64,000 nt of DNA from Botryosphaeria dothidea (lineage: Eukaryota > Ascomycota > Dothideomycetes > Botryosphaeriales > Botryosphaeriaceae). How positions within the stretch are numbered: position 1 is the first letter of the stretch; each line of letters begins with the position of its first letter. Position numbers and translations under genes: made by a program. The notes under the pieces are model-generated. The model did no database searches. It was not told where the DNA came from and saw nothing but the letters and a program-made list of their open reading frames with translations. This document shows, piece by piece, positions 53,101 through 64,000 of the stretch. The DNA lies in the NCBI GenBank assembly GCA_011503125.2, contig WWBZ02000014.1, positions 248,001 through 312,000 of the forward strand. The letters are read 5' to 3'.

Positions 53101-55356
53101 TCACTCCAAGAACCCCTCCGCCCTCAAGCCCTGCTCCTTCCCCTCCCTCGACTTGATAATCTCCATCAACCGCCACGGCACGTCCAGCTTATCCATCACA
53201 ATCTCGACAACCTGCACGAGCGACGGGTCCGCCAGCTCCGGATCCGCCAACGCAGCGTCGAGCTCCTGCTTGGACGCGCAGCGGCGATAGCACGTCGCCG
53301 GGCTAGGGTGTTGAAAAAGCGGGAGGAGGTGCTGGTAGGAGAGGTTGTTGATATCGTTATACGCTGTTCGCACATCAGTCCCTTCCTTCCGCACACAAAA
53401 CAAAGGGGAGGGGGGTTTCCTACAGTAGTGCGCGCCGTGAATGATGCGCTCGATGGTGTACCCCTTGTTGTTGAGGATGAAGATGATGGGCCGCGGCCCC
53501 TTCTGCTGGACCATCGTCCCGATCTCCTGCACCGTCAGCCCGAGGCTGCCGTCGCCGACGAACAGCAGCGTGCGGCCGCGCGCGGCGTGCGCGTCCGGCC
53601 TGCCCTGCCGCTTCTTCGCGGCCGCGATTTCCTCGAGGGCGAGCTCGGAGCCGAGGGCGGCGGGGACGGACCAGCCGATGGAGCCGTAGTAGGCCTGGGA
53701 GACGAAGCTGCGTTCCTGTGTCAGTTCTCTTTGTGTATCAGGAGGGAGGGGAGGAGACGGAACTGACCGCACGTTGCCCACCGGGAACGGCACGTCGCTC
53801 AGCCCGAACGTGCTCGTCCCCGTGTCCGGAATCACCACGTCGCCGGGCCGCAGGAACGCCGCCACGCGCGCCCACACCCAGTCGTGCGTGATCTGCTGCG
53901 CCGGCCACTTCCTGTACGCGTTGGCCGGGTGCGCGGGGTGCTCCGGGCAGTCCTCCAGGCGCGGCAGCTGCGGGATGCCGGCCTGCGGCTTCCAGTCGCC
54001 CGGGAGGGCCTCGACGAGCGCTGCGAGCAGCGGTTTGAGGTAGGTGTTGGGGTAATCTTTCCCCTTTATCTTGACGTCGAAGGGGTTGACGACGATGCTG
54101 TTGGCGGGGGTGATGGGGCGCGAGAAGGCGCCGGTGTTGGTGTCGCAGGGGAGGTCGCCGAGGAGGAGGGTGAGGTCGGCTTTCTGGAGGGCTTCGTATG
54201 CGCCGGGAGCGGCGAACTTGCCGTTCATGGTGCCGACGTAGAGTGGGTTGGACTCGTCAACGATGGCCTTGCCCATGTTGGATGCGTAGACGGGGAGTTT
54301 GAGCTTCTCGACCAGGGCGCGCGCTTCGGAGACGGCGTTGTGGCGCTGCGTGAGGGCGTCGACGAAGACGGCCGGGTTGGTGGCGGAAGAGAGCGCAGAG
54401 ATGATGGCGGAGATGGCGGAGTCCTGGGCGGCGGTGTCTACAGGGTAGGAGATGTCGAGGGGCTTGTCCAGGAGGGATGCTGGGACGTGTTCGTGGGAGA
54501 GATCCAGGGGAAGGAAGATGTACACTGGCCGCGATTGGATGAAGCATTCTCGGATGACACGCTGGAAGGATGTTAGGTTCAAAGTTCTCGATTTCCATGA
54601 AAAGATGGGGCAAGTTCATGCGTACATCGATCTCTGCAGGTGCTGTGCTGACATCTTCAAGCTCTGCTTCTGCGACACGTGCCAATTTTGACATCTTGCT
54701 ATAAACCTGCTACTCATCAGCACGGTGACTTTAAACAGTTCCATTACAGAACTCACACTGTGGTCAGGGTCATTGCTGATAGCATGGTGTATCAACATGC
54801 GTTGCTTCTGCATCTGCCTCGTAGTCTGGCCAACCACATGGATCACCTTGACCTGCTCGCTGTGCGCACCAGCGACACCATTAAGAGCACTCAACTCGCC
54901 TGATAGAGTTAAAAAAAAAACGTTATTAATCCTGGGAAATCCAAGCACTCACCCACGCCATGAGTTGTTACGACAACTCCAGGTACGCCCTTGACGCGGC
55001 CATATCCATCAGCAGCATATGCGGCGTTGAGCTCATTTGCGTTTCCGACTGCAAAAGCGTGGTCAGTTTTCGGGACGATTTTCCAGGCTCTTGAATATGA
55101 CTAACCCCATCTCAGGCCTTGCACTTCGTAGATGTAATCAAGGAAATCTAAATTGAAATCTCCTGGGACTCCCTGATTTGCTGCACGTGAGCGCGTGCTC
55201 CCGCGCTGAATCGAGTCGTGTAAAAACTTACGAGGATGGTGTCAACCCCAACTTGATGGATCCTAGGGTTTAATCAGCGTATGGTTCCTATTTGGTTGGT
55301 GAATGAGAAGTTCATTACCTTTCCCAAAGGTAGCGGCCAAGCGTAATGGTCGACAT
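53101..55356 (-). CDS. pyruvate decarboxylase (thiamine diphosphate enzyme)
   Basis: Converts pyruvate to acetaldehyde and CO2. Nine minus-strand exons (55356-55319, 55262-55232, 55172-55106, 55048-54953, 54899-54757, 54709-54626, 54561-53773, 53715-53424, 53363-53101) total 600 residues, versus about 560 in yeast. The N-terminal PYR domain has [14 protein letters not shown], the cofactor-activating Glu in [29 protein letters not shown] and the catalytic His pair in MLIHHAISN. The central domain starts near [10 protein letters not shown]. The PP domain has [15 protein letters not shown] and [13 protein letters not shown], the diphosphate and Mg2+ motif. Exons 1-6 are very short, a 5'-clustered intron pattern. 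It may be a paralogue rather than the main fermentative enzyme, since some core positions differ from the usual consensus. Confidence 0.92.
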
Positions 55357-55973
55357 GTTGGGGAGTGCGGGGTAGATAGATAGCCGATTGCAGCGGTTGG
55401 GGAATGTAAGTGTGCGGGTGGTTGGTCAACAAAAAGGAATTGTCCAGAAGCTGGAGGATGCAGGAGTCTAGATGTATCGAGGTCTGTCTACTTGAGAAAA
55501 GGGATGCCAAAAGCCAAGCGAGGACAAGTGAGCAGCCGGCAGGGCGTGCTTTGTACACCAAGGATTGACTCGTGGCGGGAATAGGAATCCCCACGATTAG
55601 CTGATAGCCGTGGGCCGAACCAATTGTGTACTCTGCGCTTAGATGGTGGCCTAGTTAGTGAGGGGTATCTCTCGTAATGTTCGCAGGGCTGCGCGTGCTC
55701 CATTGAGGAATGCAGCCGCGGGCCTGCCTGCAGCGTCGGCGCCCCCGGCTATCCGCGGCCTTACGTCAGAGACTGCGGGGATCCAGCATCTCCTGCGCAC
55801 AGTCATGTTGAATATGCAAGAACGTGGTATTATAGCTTTTCGGTTGTCATTGTACGACTATCTGTCATCCTCGTACACATACTAGATAGGGGAATAAGGA
55901 ACCTTGACCCCAGACACTGTCCTTCCATAGGATTGCGTCAATTCTCCAGAACAGATGTGAAAATTAGATGAGT
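55357..55973. other. intergenic, promoter of pyruvate decarboxylase gene
   Basis: About 617 bp between two minus-strand genes. No gene is supported. Confidence 0.45.
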
Positions 55974-57002
55974 CTACAACCTGCCACTCGACTGAGCCTT
56001 CTTCTCGTCGAAAGTAGCCAATCTGAAATCGTACGAAACCTCAAAATCCGCCTGCGCATCACCCGACCTCGGCTTGAACTCAATGATCAACGAATCTTTC
56101 ACTGCGAACACGGAGTCGTTCTTCAAGTACTGGTCACGGCTGTCAAACACCTGCGTCACAATAGGCTTGTAGCCCGGCGCCGAAACCTACACGCAGTTAG
56201 TGATTCGTCGTTCAGATTTCCTGGGGGTGAACACTTACGATAAAATGGATATGCGCCGGCCTCATAGGATGCCTATCCAAGGCCGTGAGCAGCGCGCCTG
56301 CCGGGCCATCATATGGGATGGGGTAGCTGACAGGCCTCAGGCAGTAGAAGTCGTACTCGCCGTCCGGGCCGGTAGTAAAGCGACCGCGCAGGTTGAAGTC
56401 GGGCTGCTCGGGGTCCTGCTGCTCGTACAACCCGTTCGGCGCAGTGTGCCACACGTCGAGCTCTGCGTTCGCAATGGGCTTGCCAGTCGCGAAGTCCACC
56501 ACCCTGCCGTGCATCCAGGTGCGGTCACCGTGCTCTCCCTCCTTGCCCTGCACAATGTTGCCGCCCATGGGGTACTTGGGCGCGTCTTTCCGGTAGAAGG
56601 GACCCAGGATCGCTGTGGCGGTGGCGCTGTCGTTTGCTTCGGCGGCGAGCTTGAAGGTGATTTCGTCGACCAGGGATTCGAGGCCGAGGACATCGCAGAC
56701 AAGCTGGCCCTCGTTGCGGCGGTCGTTGGACATGCGGCCGGCTTCGTTGATCTGACAGACGTTAGTTCCTGCGTTCACGCATGTCGGATGTGCTTCCATA
56801 CCAGCTCCACGCCCTGCATCCATTCGTCGACGGTGAGCTCATTCTCGCGGGCCCAGTCGTGCAGATGCTGGATGGCACTGCCAATAACCTGCCTTGTCCG
56901 TGCCGACGCCTTGGGGCCGGTAGCGTTGATGACGTTCTGGGTGAAGTTGGGGTCGAAGCGGTGGGTGGCCTTTGCGGCGCCGTTGGTACCGTTGGCAGCC
57001 AT
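55974..57002 (-). CDS. intradiol ring-cleavage dioxygenase (catechol/hydroxyquinol 1,2-dioxygenase)
   Basis: Fe(III) enzyme that opens catechol-type rings between the hydroxyls, giving muconate-type products. Minus-strand exons 57002-56802, 56751-56239 and 56186-55974 give 308 residues. The N-terminal helical dimerisation domain ([35 protein letters not shown]) is that of catechol dioxygenases. The four iron ligands are visible as Tyr in APNGLYEQQ, Tyr in [13 protein letters not shown], and two His in [30 protein letters not shown] is typical of the hydroxyquinol/catechol branch. No signal peptide, so cytosolic. A TATAAG lies about 120 bp upstream on this strand. Ring-cleavage partners (a cycloisomerase or maleylacetate reductase) are not nearby. 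Confidence 0.92.
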
Positions 57003-57736
57003 GGTGCTGTTGTTGCGGTAGTAGGACTGGAGTGCGAGGAGGAGTAAGAGCGAGTTGGCGGTGGTGGTGAGATGAGGGGTAGCTTGTTGGAGGTGTGAAT
57101 TGGGGTGGCTGCGAGTGGCCAGCTTATATTCTTGATCTCCCAGGGTTGATTGTTAATGCTCCCCCCATGAATAGACGGATGATCCACCTAGACGCCATCG
57201 CGGGGACTGGCCGCGGGGCTGCAGTCCTGCTGTCGGGAGGGCGTCGGATAAGGGTTAGAGTTATCGGATAGCGCACGCATAGTGCCCAGCTTCTGCGCTG
57301 CCGCACTGTTGCGAAGCTAGGTCGGCCGAGGCGACAACACGGAGGAGCCGGGGAGCGACACACGGAGGCGGCAGCCGGTGAAAGCAAGTCGGGAGCGTGT
57401 CGTCTGATATTTGAGCTCCGGGTCGGCCACGCGGGGCTGCAGTCGCACGCGGATGAGCTCCGTCGCGCGTGCAGAGGGCTGAGGAACAATTCCGCAGTGG
57501 ATGCAGTGCCGTAAGATCTACCTGCTAGAAAGGGGCAGCGTGCCTCAGCGCGTGCAAAAGGTCGTCGCTGCTGAGAGCTGGTCGCGTCGGCGAAGCTCAC
57601 GATGCGCGCCCCAATGGGTGCGTGTGCAATGCGGCTTATGTAAAGCGCCAAGCCCTTCCGCCGCGACCTCACTCCAACTGCCCCAAGCTGCACCCAGCCC
57701 ATCGCGAGAAGCTCGACCCTCCCATATCTCGACGCA
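57003..57736. promoter_or_regulatory. divergent promoter between dioxygenase and complex I subunit
   Basis: A 734-bp spacer. TATAAG on the minus strand at 57123-57128 fits the dioxygenase. No clear element was found for the complex I gene. Confidence 0.45.
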
Positions 57737-58376
57737 ATGGCTTCTGGCTTTGGCCTCAACGGCGGTACGCCTCCTCCCCCGTCCAATTGCCCTGCTCCCA
57801 TGCCTCTCCGGCCCCTGCCGCCTCGACGCAACCCGGTTCTCCTTCACGCTCTCCTCCGATCGACTCCATACCGCCCGCCCGCGCCCTCGCAACGCTCGCT
57901 TCGCCGCTGTCCGTACCTCTCATGCTGACGCACCCTGCTGCTCACCACAGGTCCCTCCCGCTGCTTTCCCTTCTGGCAGGAAGTCCTCGCCTGCTACGTC
58001 ACCAACAGCAACGCCGACAACACCGCGGGCAAGGCCAAGTGCCTCGCCACGCTCGACGACTACTACGAGTGCCTGCATCACAAGAAGGAGGTACGCTATC
58101 CGATCACACCACCCCGTCGCCTCGGCATGGATGCGAAACCTGAGTTGCGAACCCGAGCTGGTTGAAACCTTGATCACTGATAGGGTTTGAACTCTACAAC
58201 AGCACGCCAAGACTTTCGCCCTGCAGGCTGCCATCCGCAAGGCTGAGGCTGAGAGCGGTCGTGGAGATGGGCCCAAACCTGAGGAGGTGAAGACGCTCGG
58301 CCTGCTGCCGGGCGGTCCCACGGAGAAGAACCTGAAGCCCGGCCTCATCCCCACGAAGGGCCCGTCCCTTTACTGA
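57737..58376 (+). CDS. NADH:ubiquinone oxidoreductase 15-kDa-type CHCH subunit (NDUFS5-like)
   Basis: Accessory complex I subunit of 113 residues on the intermembrane-space side of the mitochondrial inner membrane. Exons 57737-57764 (28 nt), 57951-58090 and 58203-58376 follow a 186-bp first intron. Two CX9C motifs (CFPFWQEVLAC and CLATLDDYYEC) form the twin-cysteine CHCH fold imported by the Mia40 pathway, followed by HHKKEHAKTFALQAAIRKAEAE and a Pro/Gly tail ending TKGPSLY. The tiny first exon is required for MASGFGLNGGPSRCF and is easily missed by gene finders. Confidence 0.88.
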
Positions 58377-58650
58377 GTGCGATGGTGGAGATGGAAGGCA
58401 TACAGGTGGTGGGGAGATAAACTAGCGCCAATTGAAAGAAAACACGGCTAGAGATGACAGCCAGGAGCCCGGTGCTGGGTCCGAAAGCCCTTGTGTACAT
58501 GATATCCGACGAATCCATGGCATATGGAAAGCAATACTGAGACAATTTCACAAGTTTTGATTGCAGCAAAAGGCTCTGGTGGCGAGTATGCATGCCATGC
58601 GTTTTCGTTGTCTTGTTTATTCAACATTACAGTTCGCGGACAATAATGCG

Positions 58651-60114
58651 TCAAAGGGTAATCTTACTCGCAAACCCAGGCAGACGGTACTCCTTTCGCG
58701 GAGTTCCACGTTGTGAATTGACATCCTCGATGATACCCGCATCGTTCACGCAGAGTGCAGCCCATCTTCCGATACGGTTCGCGTACCGATCACTCAGTAC
58801 CTCGATCACGCTCACGCTTTCAGAACCGCTGCTTCTAGCTTGCATCGAAGGGGCCTTGGAAAATGATTGTTGTGTGGCCGCATCCTGCCGAATCAAAGGT
58901 TGCGTGGTGATAAGGAGATGTAGATCAACATGTGATGGAAGTAGTGGAGAAAGAGCTGGCTGTAGGTGTCCAGCGGATGCAAAGATCGACGCATACGGAT
59001 TTTTCATGTGAGTGCCACCACAGCCTGGAGATTGGTTTTTGGAGGGAGGGATGCTTGGAACATTTATAGCGGCGTTTATGAGGATGGTGCTGAGGTTGTG
59101 CGATCTCGTGACTTGGGATAGCGAGCGCAGGAAAGATGTCAAGAGGGCGGAAGCTGAAGCGGTCAGTTATTGGTCTAAGCGAAAAATCTGGCTAGCGCGT
59201 ACCTTGGACGTAGTTTGTTTTCATCATTGGGCTGACGACGTGTGTAATGTTGTCAACTATGATCATGCCGACTCTCCCATTATCCTCCGAACTCCGCGTG
59301 ATATCTTCTGCTCGCTGTGCGTCCACAATCGGCACCTCTTGGTTCACTTCTTCCTCCAGCGGTTCTGGTATGTCGTCAAATAGCATCACATCGTCCCCAT
59401 CTTCCTCATCGTCACTGTCAGGAATTGTACTCCTTATTCGGTGCAACTTTCGGTTGCTCTCTTGGCGTTGGGGCTGTTGCTGGGGTTCAGCTCTTGCAGG
59501 GGCCGGCTTTGTGTGCGTTTCCTCCTTGCGCTCTAGACCGCGCTGCTGGCTCTCCAGATTTTCTCGAATTTCAGAGACTGCTTCCACCATTCCCAAAGCA
59601 TCGAATACGCGCATGATCTTGACTCTATCGAGGATTTCTGCTGCTGCTGCCTCTTGGTCTTCTTCCTTGGTCGTGTTGGAACCATCTGGAAGGCGCCGGA
59701 GCCGGGAAATGATTGTGTTGTATAGTCTGAGGACATCGAGAGTCCCAGTTGCGTCTATCAGAACGGCTTGACTTGTGGTTGAACTTAGAAGATGGGTGAC
59801 TAAGAAGGCAAAAGCAAGCTGCATTGCATTGGTGCATTAGAGAAAGTACCAGCCATATTTTGTAAGAAAGCAAGACGAGTCAGACGCGGAAAGGAATTGA
59901 GAAGAGATAGAGAGCTTACGCCAGTCTTGCCAACGCCTTTCTCGCCGGTAATGCATGTCAAGCCTCCGAAGCCGGGATCAACGCCTCCCCGAAGAGCATC
60001 ATCGATTTCTTGAGGCCCGCAGCCGAATCGTTGCGGTTTCTTGTCATCCCCACTGGAACCTGGCTGGAAAAGCGAGGTGGCCGAAATCGGCTGTATGGTG
60101 CTGGCAAGTGACAT
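58651..60114 (-). CDS. RecA/Rad51-like recombination ATPase (Rad51 paralogue candidate)
   Basis: DNA-repair P-loop ATPase of about 437 residues; minus-strand exons 60114-59920, 59818-59203 and 59153-58651. FGCGPQEIDDALRGGVDPGFGGLTCITGEKGVGKTG is the standard opening with Walker A (GEKGVGKT), and MIIVDNITHVV is Walker B. Unlike Rad51 itself, the core is interrupted by a long charged insert (about residues 150-240, Gln/Glu/Asp-rich with ESQQRGLERKEETHTK and PDSDDEEDGDD), and no N-terminal helix-hairpin-helix domain is present, so it is a paralogue type (Rad55/Rad57/Rlp1 or XRCC2-like) rather than the recombinase. NLSTILINAA is the usual strand after Walker B. Which paralogue it is cannot be told by eye. 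Confidence 0.78.
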
Positions 60115-60579
60115 TTAAAGACCAATCAGATCATCCGGTCTATTTGGCAGGTTGGAGTAGGTTGATGGGAAGAGGCGAACGTAACAAAACGACGGCGCAG
60201 TCCTTACGCGGACCAGCTACCCGGCGTGACATCTGGATGCGGCGGACTAGCGTGCCCATTTGCGGCCTAGCGCAACGCGTCGTATCTTCTCGTGTTCGTT
60301 TCCATCTCGCCTCAACACCAAATCATGACACAAGCGGTTGGCAATTTGTTCTTTCTTCCAAATCCAGATTACAGCGATCGCGATTGGATCCTTGCTAAAC
60401 GCCCAAAATGTCCCCGACCCTGATACCTGACCATCCGCGTGGAGAAATGAAACCAGCTCACGAACGAACGCATCCCAACCGATATCCTTATCCAATCCAA
60501 CAAATTTTCCCTACGAATACACTCAGAATGAAAAAGTTTCAGGAGGTCCAGCCTTCAATCATCCACCCCAGCTTCCAAC
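60115..60579. other. intergenic, promoter of the RecA-like gene
   Basis: About 465 bp between two minus-strand genes; no gene seen. Confidence 0.45.
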
Positions 60580-62133
60580 TCAATACGGAGACTTCGTAGC
60601 CATCTCGTAACTCGGCGGCGGAGGTCCCTCGCCGCTATGCTCTTGAGCCACGAGTTTCTCGATCTGGACGCAGAACGCTGTTAGGAAGAAGCCCTTTTTT
60701 GCCGATGCCAATGTCGCTTCCTCCCCCATCTCAACACGAGCTCCGCGACGACGGGGGAGTAGGCATTTGATGCGAGGAGCCAGAACGTACCGAAATGTTA
60801 GCCGGGCTGGGCAGGGCCGGGAAGTCCTGGTACATGTCGACCGGCTGGCGCAGCGGCAGCCACACCGTGCCGGGGCGCGACGAGTGCGGCGACTCGTACG
60901 TGAGGCCGAGTGTGATCTCGAGCTCGTACGTGCGCGACACGCCGCACACGTGGAAGCTCGGTGTCACCGACGGCGGCACCGCCTTGAAGCGCCACAGCGC
61001 CGGCGGCAGCGCCATGTGCGCGCCGATGCCGTCTTCTGGGTAGCCGATCGGGATGTCGAGGTTGCAGTTGCTCGTCACCACCCACGTGTCGACTTTCCGG
61101 CGTGTTGCCGCCTGCGTTTGGATTTGCGTGTAGCCGATGAGGGTGATCTGGAAGCTTTGGAGGTACAGCTGGCCGGAGAAGGCGTTGACTTTACGGATGG
61201 TGATGTCGAGCGGGATGTCGTGGTTGCAGAAGATGATGGCTGGTTTGGGGAGACGTGCATCGACGAGTATGGATGCCAATTCGCGATCCGGGGCTGCTGT
61301 TCGAACCATATCCGGGAAGTATTCGTCATCTGGAGAGACGTCCGACGTTTCGACAACTCGTTGCAGGTCGAACTGGTGTTGGTGTTTGACGCTGGTCAAG
61401 CGTGGCACCGGATCCCATGCTTGTTCAATGGGGCGGAAGTTGAAGTGATAAGTCTAAAGCACGCTGTCAGCGCATCCCAATCGGGCAGTGAGGAGTCATG
61501 GCTCACAGTGTGCAGGTTGTCCTTAAAGAGATCCGGCCGTACTGCTGTAGCTTTGATGCTGTATGCAATCTCGACCTCGTCCGACACTTGCATGAAAGAC
61601 GGCGGAAGCCCCCTTTCCTTGTGGGTCGTCGATGCCCGGGTAGGTTGATTCCGCGACCCGGCATCTTTCTCGGAAGGTTTGTTCTTCCCGCATGTTGTCT
61701 TCGTCGGCAACTACATCGAGAGGATTAGGCGAACCGCCATTACGCCAAGGAAGTAAAACCCACCTTGAGCTCAAATGGAAAGTCGTGCTGTCCAGCACTC
61801 AACGTCATGGCACTCCCCCAAATCCCTTTTCGGACCTGCCCCGGCGGCAGTAGGGTCTGAGACAAGCGGAGAAACTTGACCACTCGAATTGTTAGCAGCT
61901 GACCCGGTCTGTTTGGAGTCCGGAAATACCTCGTGCTTGTCATGGTATGGCCTCCATGTGTCCGTGTCTATATCATTTTCGGACAACAAAGACGTCTTGA
62001 TGTACCCTCGGAGTTTGACATCCACGCTTGTGACGCTCGCTTTCTTCCGCACATCCAATATTACCCTACCGGTGACGGTATCTCCGGTGGTTACCACCTC
62101 GCTATGTGGGTCGAGAACGATGCGGATATCCAT
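60580..62133 (-). CDS. alpha-arrestin with PPxY ubiquitin-ligase motif
   Basis: Adaptor that directs plasma-membrane transporters or receptors to the Rsp5-type ubiquitin ligase for endocytosis. Minus-strand exons 62133-61930, 61874-61764, 61710-61507, 61453-60791 and 60663-60580 give 421 residues, all joins in phase. The arrestin N-domain has MDIRIVLDPHSEVVTTGDTVTGRVIL, FLRLSQTLLPPGQVRKGIW and FPFELKLPTK, then LPPSFMQVSDEVEIAYSIKATAVRPD; the C-domain follows (FRPIEQAWDPVPRLTSV through YELEITLGLTYES). The last exon supplies PPPPSYEMATKSPY at the extreme C-terminus, containing the PPSY motif that binds WW domains of Rsp5/HulA. The client transporter is unknown. Confidence 0.87.
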
Positions 62134-62795
62134 GGCTTCCGTGAAGAGAGTAGATGTTATCGATTTCTGTGGCGTTCACGGCACCAGGCAAACATTCGCT
62201 TATATATGTTCTATGTGTTCGGCATAGTTCGTGTCTTTCGACTGGATCCGGCATCACCGTCGAAGCCATGTTGGCGGAACGTACAATCAGTGAGATGTCC
62301 ATTTTCGTGCGGCCTCGATTGGAATACGGTTTATCCGCTTGCCAAGACTCTTGTACGGCGCAGTGGATGGCTAGACTCTCGGTCAAACTGGATACTGAAG
62401 GCGTGTGGAACGATTTCAATGGCCGGCCTTTCGGCGGGTAGCTCTTTCAGGTAAGACACAGCCCTGGCGAACACCGCCTCTGCAGGCCCATAGGGCGCTC
62501 GCTAAGAAACCGGGGCCCACGCAGACCGTGAAACACCGGCATTGGCGTGTTCTGGTGTGATGAGCCCGTAGGGCTGGCGGTTTTCGGTGCTTCTCGGAGG
62601 TCCCGACCGCATTGGGTCGGACTCTACAGCGTTTCCGAACCGACTCAGCCAAGTACATGAAACGACATCTTCCCAAGTTTTGCGCTGCGCAAAACACCGC
62701 CACATGGTCTGCCCCTTTCGCAATCTAAAAATATTCGTTCCCGGGCGTACAAATTGGGCGGCGCCACAGTTTGATAGAATTTGGCAACGGCATCA
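62134..62795. promoter_or_regulatory. divergent promoter between arrestin and second Zn2Cys6 gene
   Basis: A 660-bp spacer with no gene supported; frames at 62154-62857 lack motifs. Confidence 0.45.
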
Positions 62796-64000
62796 ATGTT
62801 GTGCGCGACTCCACAATCCGAAGTTACGAACCCAGCGGTGAGTAGTTTCGTCCTCAATTGCCCTGTCGGAACCTTGGGACCGTGATTCGCATAAGCTAGA
62901 CGATCTTCTCGGCAGCTAACTCGAGTCTCAGTGTGATCTTTGCCACTCGCGAAAGGTGAATCCTGGTTTTCCCGTCATTCCCTTCCCAGCCGGACAACAC
63001 CGGACTCACGAACAACACCGTCTATACGTGCAAAACTCTTGAATTTTCACTGACGGCGTCTCCACCCATTAGGTCAAATGCGACCGAAACAATCCTTGTG
63101 GCAACTGCTTGGACGCCAATGTTTCATGCCAAAGGGTTCGGTCCAAACAGCCTCAACCCCGAAACAGGCCAGTTCCGAAGCCGACGTAGGTTTCCGGCCC
63201 ATCACGATCTTGGTCCAATGGTCTAGCTGACTCGATGGCCGTGATGGAAGGCAGGAGCAAGTCAAACGGCTGACGGACCGGGTCGCCTATCTGGAAGATT
63301 TGGTCCAATCCGATGATATGCCACGTCGGCTGTCCACCGCACACAGTGCTGGATCTCTCGACAGTCACACGGCAGTCTCTCAAGAAAAGTCAAAGGCAGC
63401 ATCGCCGTATGGGAATAAGCTTACTGTGGCCGATAACGAGAGCCACCGGAAACGGAGTCACTCATTGGGCGCCAAAGATGAGCCGTCCTCGAAGAAGCGG
63501 AAGGCCGAATCAGAGTTCAGCCCTCTGGAAAGTATACGTCCTATGAGTACGCCGCAGTCACCATCTACTGTTGAGGCCCAGTCCTATATCCAACAAGAGC
63601 TTGAAGCTGCAAAAGATCTCAGTAGCACGAGACGTACGGTTCTCCGGTCCATCGGAGAACTGATCAACCAACTCCATGGAAGAGTGAAAGTAACTATCGG
63701 GGCACGTACGGACTTCAACACCACCGGCACAATTCTCCAAGATATTCATTACCCGCCGGTAGAGTTCCTTTACTGGATGCTGAAGGGTAAGAGCTGCCTT
63801 TCTGAATCCAGTACAGGGTCGCTGATTACATTGCAGAAATAAGAAGCAACAACCTAGGATTTCATGTGTCGTACTTTGTGAAGCATATATCTCCCAGATC
63901 ATTGGAGAAGATGGGCATTGCTTTGGTACATCAACAGGAGGACCAAGAGACTCTCCTACTTTACTCTATCTGTGTCAACTCCATCGCCGCCAAATTCCTC
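62796..64000 (+). CDS. Zn2Cys6 transcription factor, 5' part (continues beyond the window)
   Basis: The regulator begins MLCATPQSEVTNPA (exon 62796-62837), continues in a 30-nt microexon (62926-62955: SQCDLCHSRK), then 63073-63185 (VKCDRNNPCGNCLDANVSCQRVR), 63251-63786 and from 63837 to the window edge. Joined, this gives a canonical zinc cluster CDLCHSRKVKC-C-C-C, a basic stretch, a coiled-coil linker (QEQVKRLTDRVAYLEDLV), a Ser/Lys-rich nuclear-signal region (SSKKRKAESE) and the start of the middle homology domain. Every join is in phase. An in-frame TAA at 62918 proves that the zinc cluster needs the upstream splice. The C-terminal part is off the window. Confidence 0.85.

Noticed and set aside
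56200..57021. 273-codon plus-strand frame
   Set aside because: Antisense to the intradiol dioxygenase, whose iron ligands and exon joins are clear.
1..64000. tRNA or rRNA genes, CRISPR array, bacterial-type operons
   Set aside because: I looked for paired A/B boxes, anticodon-arm patterns and regularly spaced repeats and found none that could be supported by eye; the window is eukaryotic nuclear DNA.

Overview
The window is nuclear DNA of a filamentous ascomycete (Pezizomycotina). Nearly every gene is cut by 45-140 bp GT-AG introns with CTAAC-type branch sites, genes lie on both strands with short spacers, and the gene content is fungal: a highly reducing polyketide synthase, two Zn2Cys6 regulators, a fungal rhodopsin-domain membrane protein, a deuterolysin and a GH47 mannosidase. 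A dothideomycete is my best guess, but nothing in the sequence proves the class.

Layout. 1-9.7 kb: a compact polyketide locus in which an FSH/LovG-type serine hydrolase (minus) is divergent from a KS-AT-DH-ER-KR-ACP synthase (plus) that has no methyltransferase and no release domain. 10-16 kb: housekeeping genes (SEA4/Mio-like WD40-zinc protein, EFG1) and a rhodopsin-domain membrane protein. 17-23.5 kb: a Zn2Cys6 regulator with a GC-AG intron, a 374-bp hAT-like MITE with an intact 8-bp target duplication, and a decaying multi-pass membrane-protein gene interrupted by a 20-C tract and stop codons. 23.5-28.3 kb: a sugar transporter divergent from a GH35 beta-galactosidase-type enzyme. 28.7-41.6 kb: FAH-family hydrolase, tRNA 2'-phosphotransferase, a DEDDh exonuclease-RRM fusion, an ING/PHD chromatin protein, a PhyH dioxygenase, an unknown 174-aa protein and a membrane-anchored protein resembling a protease propeptide. 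43-49.5 kb: M35 deuterolysin, a small membrane protein, a scar made of two 5'-truncated genes, and a secreted GH47 mannosidase. 49.5-53 kb: a gene-poor stretch with a 19-G tract and a frameshifted pseudogene. 53-64 kb: pyruvate decarboxylase, intradiol dioxygenase, complex I CHCH subunit, RecA/Rad51-like ATPase, PPxY arrestin, and the 5' part of a second Zn2Cys6 regulator that runs off the window.

Genes that appear to work together: the hydrolase plus PKS (chain building and release), and the sugar transporter plus GH35 enzyme (uptake and hydrolysis of a galactoside) around a shared promoter. The rest is a mosaic of core metabolism with islands of decay at 19-23 kb, 46-47.5 kb and 49.7-52.5 kb. 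Exon limits were derived by hand from splice consensus and reading frame; the total coding length was checked to be a multiple of three for most multi-exon genes.
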